The position numbers were made by a program, and so were the translations under genes. From NCBI GenBank assembly GCA_021808425.1, contig JAKBBS010000048.1, forward strand, positions 1-19,646: a stretch of 19,646 nt of DNA. Direction: 5' to 3'. Below are positions 14,601-19,646 of this stretch, in pieces. Under the pieces are notes generated by a model. The model saw only the letters and a list, made by a program, of their open reading frames with translations. It made no database searches and was not told the origin of the DNA. The stretch comes from Actinomycetes bacterium (GTDB taxonomy: Bacteria; Actinomycetota; Acidimicrobiia; Acidimicrobiales; Palsa-688). Numbering within the stretch: the stretch's first letter is position 1; each line of letters begins with the position of its first letter.

Positions 14601-14932
14601 GGAGCCTGCGCGCTCAGCCGGCCTTCGGTTGGGCGATGGCGTTCACGTTGCCCGAAGGACAGGTGCCCTCGACGTCTGCGTATCTTCGATACGCGACACC
14701 TTGGGCGTTGAGGTTCCTACAAGTCGCTCAGGTGGTGGTGTGGTTCGCCGCGGCGATTGTGGTAGGCGCAAGCCGCCGCCGCGTCCGCCGGGACACCAAT
14801 GTGGAAACCGATCCGCCGGAAGAGTGGTTCCAAGTCGCGCGGCGCCCGGACGAGGGTAGGCGGAACGTGAGTCCGCGACGGCGGGTCCCGGAAGTCTTCG
14901 CTGGCGACGAGGAAAGCTGGGTCGATGGCTGA
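11642..14932 (+). CDS. GT2 glycosyltransferase fused to a large polytopic membrane module
   Basis: This 1096-residue membrane protein has two modules. Residues about 20-230 are a GT-A family 2 glycosyltransferase: VAAVVVTRDPGPWLEETLEAL, LVVDAGS (51-57), a DxD-like HDDVAP (104-109) and GGDLDLSWKARLLG (202-215). Two hydrophobic helices follow (about 262-290), then a basic cytoplasmic linker. From about 383 onward there are many transmembrane helices in the style of a GT-C enzyme, a large extracytoplasmic region (about 770-1020) ending in a beta-rich segment (about 968-1020) that resembles the end of YfhO-like proteins, a last helix near 1027-1047 and a charged cytoplasmic tail. Similar GT2-membrane proteins are known next to DUF5719 genes in other actinobacteria. 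ATG 11642 is the first start; ATG 11660 is also possible. The stop overlaps the next gene by eight bases. Donor and acceptor are unknown; export or elongation of a cell-wall glycan is inferred. Confidence 0.88.
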   Translation: MPADPPMTASPAPPAVAPAVAAVVVTRDPGPWLEETLEALLAQDYPNLSLLVVDAGSAEDPTGRIANVAPSAYVRRLEAKVGFGAAVNAAVRMVEGASHFVICHDDVAPAPGAVRSLIAESFRSNAGIASPKYVEWDRPDRLVAVGATTDWAGTVRGLIEPGELDQAQHDGVRDILVAPGGMTLVRADLFDALGGFDTHEAGGDLDLSWKARLLGARLVVVPAATVRHMLTSPHEFSSELTPGGALADERRRQSELSRYRTVLTCYSWFNLAWTFPLALAWAMIEALILAGRGRGEDAWATVIAPVVALRQPGELVKERRAVQRNRRVGDGALRSLQAGTRGQAAAFVRARAAHLNMSARQSGLGSSAETPSDADADVRRGGLATRVTLVLLGLLVLVVGSRNIVGHGLPQVGQLPATSSGWASIWRSWWSGWQPSGLGVAAPATPALALIAVGATLLFGAVGTLAQLLVLLPLVVGPLGAYRGARWWGSKRGQILAALAYGIMPLAYNSLSKGSWAGLIAYAAAPWILSRIVELSAQVPIAPGRSANIFGKILALGALVGATAAVAPSLFYATLLIGAGLIVGSVVAGGTRAVPRMAATTIASVAAAFILTLPWSATVIANSTAVGGPALGSYGRLGWATVLRFHTGPYGSGAWEWLILVAASLALFLGRGWRLYWAARLWAVALTCWAVTWAGSRGLFPHMPPGVMLAPAAASLAGAVALGAAAFEIDLPGYRFGWRQAAAGVALVCLTLSALPFVVASGGGHWDLPSEGAASALAFIPGSNKGQYRVLWVGTPSSLPMASRPFEPGFAFATSFGSAPTLADDFATGPAGASTVLAMDLTRTLRQTTTRLGHLLAPAGIRYIVIPDHTGPSGSGSRAVPTPAALVAGLRLQTDLSPLNVGDTHYVVYENAAWSPVRSVLPATALAVAEAAGARQPTRALQQTDLSAAVPVLAGGDSGASGPVPSSGVLYVGYTRSSDWTLSVGGRSLRAQPAFGWAMAFTLPEGQVPSTSAYLRYATPWALRFLQVAQVVVWFAAAIVVGASRRRVRRDTNVETDPPEEWFQVARRPDEGRRNVSPRRRVPEVFAGDEESWVDG

Positions 14933-16589
14933 ACCCGAGGAAGTTGACGGACACACGGGCGGCGCTATGTCGGTCCGCGCGAAATCTGAAAGCTACCGAC
15001 GCCTACGCGTCATCGCTCTCGTGCTTGGCGTGCTCGTGCTGTTCGCCGTGCTTGATCGCACGGGAGGGTCGACGCCGAGAAGCGCAACTCAGGTCGCATC
15101 GATTCAGGGAAACCCGATGGTCGCTCCGGCGGGCGCTCTCTCATCGTCGTGGTTCTGCGCAGGAGCTACCGCCGCGGCTCCGGCGAAGTCCGCTGCCCCG
15201 ACGACTACGACCACAGTCCCGGCGTCTGGGACTGCGTCTGCATCGAGTCTTCCCGTAGCCCGCCCCAGCCCATACGGCGAAGCCGACGGTCATCTGGTCA
15301 TAACCAACGCCGGCACCTCGAAAGCAGCAGCGACCATCATGGAAGTCAGCTCCGGCGGCGCCACCTTGGTTAGTTCCGTCGACGTTTCTTCAGGAGGTTC
15401 CGTTACCGTCCCCGAGAGCGCGCCCGGGGGAACCGGCTGGGAGGGGGCGATCGTCGAAGTCGACGCAGGTCAGGTCGTCGTCGACCAGTCCGTCGACGGT
15501 CCGCTCGGTGCGTCAAGCAGCCCTTGCGCGACGTCGGGATCGTCGAGTTGGTACCTGCCTACAGGCCAAACTCGAGTCAATGCAGACGAGTTCATCTCCC
15601 TCCTCAATCCCTATCCGAGCGCAACGATCGTCGACTTGAGTTTCGTGACCAACCAAGGGCTCGAGCAGCCCCAGAACTTCCAGGGCGTCGACGTACCTGC
15701 AGACGGTCTAGTAAACGTAGACCTCGGGACGTATCTCAGCCGCCGGAGCGCAATCGAAGCGACCGTGACCGCCCGTACCGGCAGTGTCATCGCATGGGAA
15801 ACCGAAATTGTAACGCCACCCGCTGCAGTCGCACCCCTCGTGGGTTCGGCAGCGGCGAGTAAGCCGCTCGCAGACCCGGCGTGGCCGATCGCCGGGGTCA
15901 CGGTCACCCTTGGAGCGCCTGCAGCGGCTACGTCATGGGTGTGGCCTGACGGGCTTGCCGGGGGAGGCATGCAGGAGCAGTACGTCGTCTACAATCCGGG
16001 CTCTCGACCCGCTCGGGTTCGCCTTTCGATCGGCCTAGCCGGGGGCGCCGCGGAACCCCTGTCCTTCAGCGTCGGGGCGGGACAGGTCGTCCCAGTTGTA
16101 TCCGAGCAGCAGGCGCGAATCCCCGCTGGAGTCGCGCACAGCGCTAAGCTGACAAGCGTCAACGGAGTCCCGGTGGTGGCGGAGCGTACCTTGACAGCCT
16201 CCCAAGCGGCCAACCCGGTAGCCGGCTCGACAGGGACCGTCAACGGCAACGGGCAGATACTCGGGGGAACCGTCACGTCTCGTCGCTGGATCGTCGGATC
16301 CGCCGCGGTGGATGCTCACCACGTTGGCCAATTGGTCATCTTCAACCCGGGCGATACCACGGTGACAGTACGGGTGAGCGAACTCTCGTCGACGGCTCCG
16401 AAGAGCCCCGTTGCCGGCGGCATCGTGACTTTGCATCCCGGCGGCCGCAGCGCCCTGGGTGTCTCCTCATCTGTCGCCGGACCCATACAGGTCAGCGCCA
16501 CAGGGCCGGTCGTTGCTGAGTACGACCTCTACGGCACCGGGGGGGCCAACGGCGTCGGTCTCAGCCTCGCTGCTCCCATGAGCAACTGA
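14925..16589 (+). CDS. Secreted or membrane-anchored DUF5719-type protein
   Basis: The 554-residue protein has a cytoplasmic N-terminus with basic residues, a hydrophobic segment at about 28-44 (signal anchor), a conserved-looking SSSWFCAG at 73-80, and a low-complexity Ala/Thr/Pro linker (about 82-110). The rest is a string of beta-rich domains with repeated phrases such as LVITNAG, ISLLNPYPSAT, YVVYNPGS and LVIFNPGD, which suggests three or four related immunoglobulin-like domains. Architecture and position match the DUF5719 family found beside the large GT2 protein in actinobacteria; function is unknown. ATG 14925 lies inside the preceding gene (eight-base overlap) with AGGA eleven bases upstream; ATG 14970 is an alternative. 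The coupling suggests that the pair works together outside the membrane. The family name is from memory and should be checked by profile search. Confidence 0.82.
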   Translation: MAEPEEVDGHTGGAMSVRAKSESYRRLRVIALVLGVLVLFAVLDRTGGSTPRSATQVASIQGNPMVAPAGALSSSWFCAGATAAAPAKSAAPTTTTTVPASGTASASSLPVARPSPYGEADGHLVITNAGTSKAAATIMEVSSGGATLVSSVDVSSGGSVTVPESAPGGTGWEGAIVEVDAGQVVVDQSVDGPLGASSSPCATSGSSSWYLPTGQTRVNADEFISLLNPYPSATIVDLSFVTNQGLEQPQNFQGVDVPADGLVNVDLGTYLSRRSAIEATVTARTGSVIAWETEIVTPPAAVAPLVGSAAASKPLADPAWPIAGVTVTLGAPAAATSWVWPDGLAGGGMQEQYVVYNPGSRPARVRLSIGLAGGAAEPLSFSVGAGQVVPVVSEQQARIPAGVAHSAKLTSVNGVPVVAERTLTASQAANPVAGSTGTVNGNGQILGGTVTSRRWIVGSAAVDAHHVGQLVIFNPGDTTVTVRVSELSSTAPKSPVAGGIVTLHPGGRSALGVSSSVAGPIQVSATGPVVAEYDLYGTGGANGVGLSLAAPMSN

Positions 16590-16599
16590 GGGGACGCAA

Positions 16600-16632
16600 G
16601 TAGTGCCAAGGTCGTAGTGCCGAGGTCCTAGT
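16600..16632. repeat. 14-bp tandem repeat between convergent genes
   Basis: GTAGTGCCAAGGTC (16600-16613) is followed directly by GTAGTGCCGAGGTC (16614-16627), one mismatch, and by a partial CTAGT (16628-16632). It fills the 50-bp gap between the ends of the DUF5719 gene and ftsH. I see no stable hairpin in it. Confidence 0.7.
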
Positions 16633-16639
16633 TCAGCCG

Positions 16640-18589
16640 TCAAATATCGAGCGGATCGCCTGTGACTTCAGCGAAGCGAGGCACGATGGGCGCGTTGTCG
16701 TGCACGCGAGTCCCGAAAGCCTCGTCGACTAGGCGACCCACCTCCGCGCCATCGATGGTCTCCTTCTCCAGGAGCGCTGCTGCGACCGATGCCAGTCCCC
16801 GTCGGTGCTCGCCAAGAAGCCGGCTGGCGCGGGCCTCCTGCTCGCGGAGGATCCGCTCGACTTCTTCGTCGATCACCCTCGAAGTCACGTCGCTGTAGTC
16901 ACGGGCGTTGTGCATCAGGTCCTCGCCGAGAAAGACCTGGCTCTCTTGGCCCCACGCCATCGGGCCGATGCGGTCACTCATCCCGAACTCGCGCACCATC
17001 TTGCGGGCCATCTCGGTTGCCCTCTGCAAGTCGTTCGAGGCGCCTGTGGAAAGGCTGCCGAGAATCAGCTGCTCTGCGCATCGGCCGCCCATCATCACGC
17101 ACATGGCATCTTCGATGTACTCCCGCCAATAGGTGTGGCGCTCCTCGATCGGTAGCTGCTGCGTCACGCCGAGCGCCATGCCGGTCGGCAGGATCGTAAC
17201 CTTGTGGACCGGGTCGGCATCGGGGAGCACATACGCGAGCACCGCGTGGCCGCCTTCGTGGTAGGCGGTCGCTTCCTTCTCCTTGTCGGACAGCACGGTC
17301 GACTCCCGCCGCTGGCCCATCAACACTCGGTCACGGGCCGCCTCGAAGTCTCTCATGGCGATCGCAAGGGCACCTCGCCTCACGGCGTGCAGAGCGGCCT
17401 CGTTGACGAGGTTGGCGAGGTCCGCACCGCTCATTCCGGGGGTACCCCGGGCCACGACGGTCAGATCCACGTCCGGGTCGACTCTCTTGTCCTTGCAGTG
17501 AACGGCGAGGATGGGCAGACGCTCTTCGAGGTCGGGGAGCGGTACGACGATCTGACGGTCGAACCGGCCGGGGCGAAGCAGGGCGGGGTCGAGGATGTCC
17601 GGGCGGTTCGTGGCCGCCATCATGACGACGCCCTCGGTCGCTTCGAAGCCGTCCATCTCGGCGAGCATCTGGTTGAGTGTCTGCTCGCGCTCGTCGTGGC
17701 CGCCGCCAAGCCCGGCACCACGCTTGCGTCCGATCGAGTCGATCTCGTCAATGAAAATAATGGCCGGTGCCTGCTTACGCGCCGTCTGGAAAAGGTCCCT
17801 GACCCGGGAGGCACCGACCCCGACGAACATCTCCATGAAATCCGATCCCGTCACGGACAGGAACGGAACTCCGGCCTCACCGGCGACGGCCCGTGCCAGG
17901 AGCGTCTTGCCGGTCCCCGGAGGTCCAACGAGCAGAACCCCTTTCGGAATCTTCGCACCGATCTCCTTGAAGCGGTTCGACGACCGGAGGAAGTCGACCA
18001 CCTCCCTGATCTCGAGCTTGACCCCGTCGTAGCCTGCGACGTCCGCGAAAGTAGTCCGAGGGCGCTCAGTGGTGTAAATCTTCGCTTTGGAGCGGCCGAT
18101 CGACATGATGCCGCTCATCTGGCCCTGAGCGCGCCGGGAGATCCAAACCAGCAGGCCCACGAACAGCAGCCCGTAGATGATCCAAGGCAGCCAGGTCGCC
18201 AGAGCGCTCGTCGTGGAGTTCGTAAGCGTGAGGGCTTTTATGTCCTTCTGGTACAAAGCGAGAGTGGAGCCGTTGCCGACCAGGGGAGGGCCCTGGACAG
18301 AGTACTGGGCGCCTGTCTTCGCGGCCGTGTAGGTGATGTGGCCGGTGTCATTATTGACAGTCGCGGCAGCCACCTGACCCGAGTTGAGAGCTGCAACGAA
18401 CTGGCCGTAGCTCTGCGAGGGGGGGCTCGAGGATTTGGTGACTGACGACAAAGCTATCGCCAGCACTACGACCACAGCCAGGACTACGGCGATCCAGCGC
18501 CAGTTCGTTCCCGTCGGCTGACCCGGCCCTGGCATACCTGGGCCTCCGCCCGGCCTCATATCGCGCATATCTCCCGGTTGCCTACTCAT
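16640..18589 (-). CDS. ftsH: ATP-dependent zinc metalloprotease FtsH
   Basis: FtsH is the membrane-bound AAA+ protease that removes damaged or unassembled membrane proteins and short-lived regulators. The 649-residue protein has a Gly/Pro/Met-rich cytoplasmic start, transmembrane helix one (about 31-50), an extracytoplasmic domain (51-132), helix two (133-150), and the AAA module with Walker A GPPGTGKT (222-229), pore-loop FVG (255-257), Walker B IIFIDEID (277-284) and the second region of homology ending in RPGRFDR (339-345). The protease domain has the zinc motif HEGGH (444-448) and the likely third ligand Asp520 in [10 protein letters not shown]. Length and all key residues are normal. ATG 18589 gives the expected N-terminus. 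It is transcribed away from the DUF3499 gene and converges on the DUF5719 gene. Confidence 0.97.
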   Translation of the reverse strand: MSRQPGDMRDMRPGGGPGMPGPGQPTGTNWRWIAVVLAVVVVLAIALSSVTKSSSPPSQSYGQFVAALNSGQVAAATVNNDTGHITYTAAKTGAQYSVQGPPLVGNGSTLALYQKDIKALTLTNSTTSALATWLPWIIYGLLFVGLLVWISRRAQGQMSGIMSIGRSKAKIYTTERPRTTFADVAGYDGVKLEIREVVDFLRSSNRFKEIGAKIPKGVLLVGPPGTGKTLLARAVAGEAGVPFLSVTGSDFMEMFVGVGASRVRDLFQTARKQAPAIIFIDEIDSIGRKRGAGLGGGHDEREQTLNQMLAEMDGFEATEGVVMMAATNRPDILDPALLRPGRFDRQIVVPLPDLEERLPILAVHCKDKRVDPDVDLTVVARGTPGMSGADLANLVNEAALHAVRRGALAIAMRDFEAARDRVLMGQRRESTVLSDKEKEATAYHEGGHAVLAYVLPDADPVHKVTILPTGMALGVTQQLPIEERHTYWREYIEDAMCVMMGGRCAEQLILGSLSTGASNDLQRATEMARKMVREFGMSDRIGPMAWGQESQVFLGEDLMHNARDYSDVTSRVIDEEVERILREQEARASRLLGEHRRGLASVAAALLEKETIDGAEVGRLVDEAFGTRVHDNAPIVPRFAEVTGDPLDI

Positions 18590-18614
18590 GTCACCATGGT
18601 AGGTCGGGCTACCC

Positions 18615-18642
18615 AGTTTATGCGGCCTAGTGGAGATAAACT
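18615..18642. promoter_or_regulatory. Symmetric divergent promoter between ftsH and the DUF3499 gene
   Basis: AGTTTAT (18615-18621) and ATAAACT (18636-18642) form a perfect 7-bp inverted repeat with 14 bases between. Each arm contains the -10-like hexamer TAAACT, one reading toward ftsH (minus strand, 18620 to 18615) and one toward the DUF3499 gene (plus strand, 18637-18642). The plus box ends six bases before the GTG at 18649, fitting a leaderless mRNA; the minus box would give ftsH a leader of about 18 bases. Confidence 0.5.
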
Positions 18643-18648
18643 TCAGCT

Positions 18649-18891
18649 GTGAAAGACGCTCAGGGCTGTGCCAAGCCGGGCTGTGACGGCGAGCCGGCTG
18701 CGTGGCTCACATACGACTATTCCCGGCGGCGTCTGTGGCTCGACGGAATACCTCACATCGGGGGCGACCAATGGGCACTTTGCTCGAGACACGCAGAGCG
18801 TATGAAGGCCCCCGTCGGGTGGGCGAAAGTGGATCGGATAGGCCAGCGGGCCGGCGAAGCCGACAAGGCGGCGGAGACGGCGGCCTCTTGA
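18649..18891 (+). CDS. DUF3499-type small protein with possible zinc site
   Basis: This 80-residue cytoplasmic protein matches the DUF3499 pattern of actinobacteria: a Cys-rich start, the phrase AAWLTYDYSRRRLWL (17-31), then ALCSRHAERMKAPVGW (43-58). Cys7 and Cys12 (C-X4-C) and Cys45 with His48 (C-X2-H) could bind one zinc ion; no signal peptide or membrane segment is seen. Its function is unknown. Such genes sit close to phosphomannomutase and the F420/mannose genes in mycobacteria and streptomycetes, which agrees with this context. GTG 18649 is the likely start, six bases after a TAnnnT box; GGAG at 18632-18635 is too far away to be convincing. The stop overlaps a TTG start of the next gene (TTGA), implying coupling. 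Confidence 0.82.
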   Translation: MKDAQGCAKPGCDGEPAAWLTYDYSRRRLWLDGIPHIGGDQWALCSRHAERMKAPVGWAKVDRIGQRAGEADKAAETAAS

Positions 18892-19622
18892 GGCCACCAC
18901 CGGTTCGCGGTGACTTGGTCAGCTCCCGCAACGGCGTGTGGTTCGCCTGTGGCGGTTTCGCGGCCGGTGTCATCATTGCGGCTTTGACCACCGCGCTGGC
19001 AGAGTCCGTCGGGGGCTACAAGATCGCTTCAACGCTTCCGGTGCCTCTCGGGGTGAGCGCGGCGGACCTCGTCGGCTTGTGGGCGGGCCTGGTAGGTGCC
19101 GCCATCGCTTACAGCCGCTCGAAGGGAACCGGTCATGTTGTATCCGACTACGGGTTGGCGACTCTTCGATGGTGGGACATCCCAGCAGGAGCGGCGATCG
19201 GGCTGGCCTGCCAGTACGGCCTCGTCCCTGTCGTCTACTACCCGCTTGAAATGATCGACCGACACCTCGCGCACCAACTATCAGCTCCGGCGCGAACCTA
19301 CACGGGAGCCGTCCAGTCGGTTGGAGGGGTCGCCGCTTTGCTGGTGCTGCTCGCAGTGGCCGGCCCAATCGTCGAAGAGTTGTTCTTCAGGGGACTTCTT
19401 CTCCGCTCTCTGGGCGCGTGGTTTCCGACCCCGATCGCGATAGCTGTGAGCGCAATACTTTTCGGTCTTGCGCACTTCGAGGCTGTTCAGTTCGTCGGTC
19501 TGGCCGCCTTCGGGGTGGTGCTCGGAGTTCTTGCTTGGACTACCAGGCGACTTGCCCCTTCTATTGCGGCCCATGCGAGCTTCAATGCTGCAGCGGTCCT
19601 GGCAGTAGTACATGCACGATGA
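18888..19622 (+). CDS. CPBP-family intramembrane metalloprotease (CAAX protease-like)
   Basis: This is a polytopic membrane protein of 244 residues with the conserved motifs of the CPBP/Abi family: EELFFRG (163-169), FGLAHF with His196, and HASFN with His229 and Asn233. In the family the glutamates and histidines form the metal-binding active site inside the membrane. Hydrophobic segments are visible at about 19-38, 56-75, 98-118, 147-162, 182-197 and 203-217. Prokaryotic members have varied roles, such as bacteriocin immunity or protein maturation, and the substrate here is unknown. TTG 18888 overlaps the DUF3499 stop by four bases and has GGAG eleven bases upstream. TTG 18915 and GTG 18936 are alternatives that keep all helices. 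Reading back to 18702 would duplicate the whole DUF3499 region and is rejected. Confidence 0.85.
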   Translation: MRPPPVRGDLVSSRNGVWFACGGFAAGVIIAALTTALAESVGGYKIASTLPVPLGVSAADLVGLWAGLVGAAIAYSRSKGTGHVVSDYGLATLRWWDIPAGAAIGLACQYGLVPVVYYPLEMIDRHLAHQLSAPARTYTGAVQSVGGVAALLVLLAVAGPIVEELFFRGLLLRSLGAWFPTPIAIAVSAILFGLAHFEAVQFVGLAAFGVVLGVLAWTTRRLAPSIAAHASFNAAAVLAVVHAR

Positions 19623-19646
19623 CAGCAACGGCGCGATCTGTGAACG
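19619..19646 (+). CDS. Possible start of a further gene, cut by the window edge
   Basis: ATG 19619 overlaps the stop of the CPBP gene as ATGA, the usual sign of translational coupling. It opens nine codons (MTATARSVN) before the window ends. In mycobacteria and streptomycetes a phosphomannomutase gene lies near DUF3499 genes, so that is the best guess, but nine residues cannot identify it. Confidence 0.35.

Noticed and set aside
17204..18445. A 413-codon open frame on the plus strand opposite ftsH
   Set aside because: It runs antisense through strongly conserved ftsH, its translation has no recognisable domain, and long antisense frames are expected in GC-rich genes with biased third positions.
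18702..18887. Longer N-terminus for the CPBP protease
   Set aside because: It would read through almost all of the DUF3499 gene in another frame and gives an Arg/Gly-rich sequence with no membrane character.

Overview
The window is GC-rich DNA from a high-GC actinobacterium. The gene set resembles the M. tuberculosis cell-wall and F420 neighbourhood: biotin carboxylase and birA, rmlD-wbbL-manB, the F420 genes cofD/cofE (fbiA/fbiB), and a DUF3499 gene. The non-fused CofE, the many unfamiliar secreted proteins and the frequent leaderless-type gene starts suggest a deep-branching actinobacterium such as Acidimicrobiia. That placement is an inference; nothing here fixes the taxon.

Left part (1-7093). 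A truncated biotin carboxylase on the minus strand diverges from its partner enzyme, biotin-protein ligase (birA). A plus-strand block follows for nucleotide sugars and the glycan linker: rmlA (long form), rmlB, rmlD, a WbbL-type rhamnosyltransferase, an unrecognised single-pass membrane protein with an extracytoplasmic domain and a Thr/Ser/Ala/Pro-rich tail, and a mannose-1-phosphate guanylyltransferase. Together these make dTDP-L-rhamnose (rmlC is not in the window) and GDP-mannose, and add rhamnose to a lipid-linked glycan. The unknown membrane protein is locked into the same operon.

Middle (7094-11641). After a hairpin with a 14-bp tandem repeat come three minus-strand genes: a GT4-type glycosyltransferase, cofD and cofE. 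The last two build the lactyl/glutamyl side chain of coenzyme F420. The glycosyltransferase diverges, with almost no spacer, from a plus-strand GDP-6-deoxy-mannose reductase-like gene. A small helical protein of unknown function lies on the minus strand, preceded by an unusually AT-rich 215-bp region.

Right part (11642-19646). A 1096-residue protein fuses a GT2 glycosyltransferase to a large polytopic membrane module. It overlaps the gene for a secreted DUF5719-type protein. FtsH follows on the minus strand and diverges, across a 59-bp symmetric promoter region, from a DUF3499 gene. That gene is coupled to a CPBP-type intramembrane protease, whose end overlaps what may be the start of another gene at the window edge.

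The most interesting signals are: the repeated TAnnnT box 6-10 nt before start codons that lack a Shine-Dalgarno sequence (leaderless transcription); the symmetric back-to-back promoter at ftsH; the two undescribed envelope proteins inside the glycan operons; the GT2-membrane fusion; and short tandem repeats in three intergenic regions. I found no tRNA, rRNA, CRISPR array, insertion sequence or phage gene.
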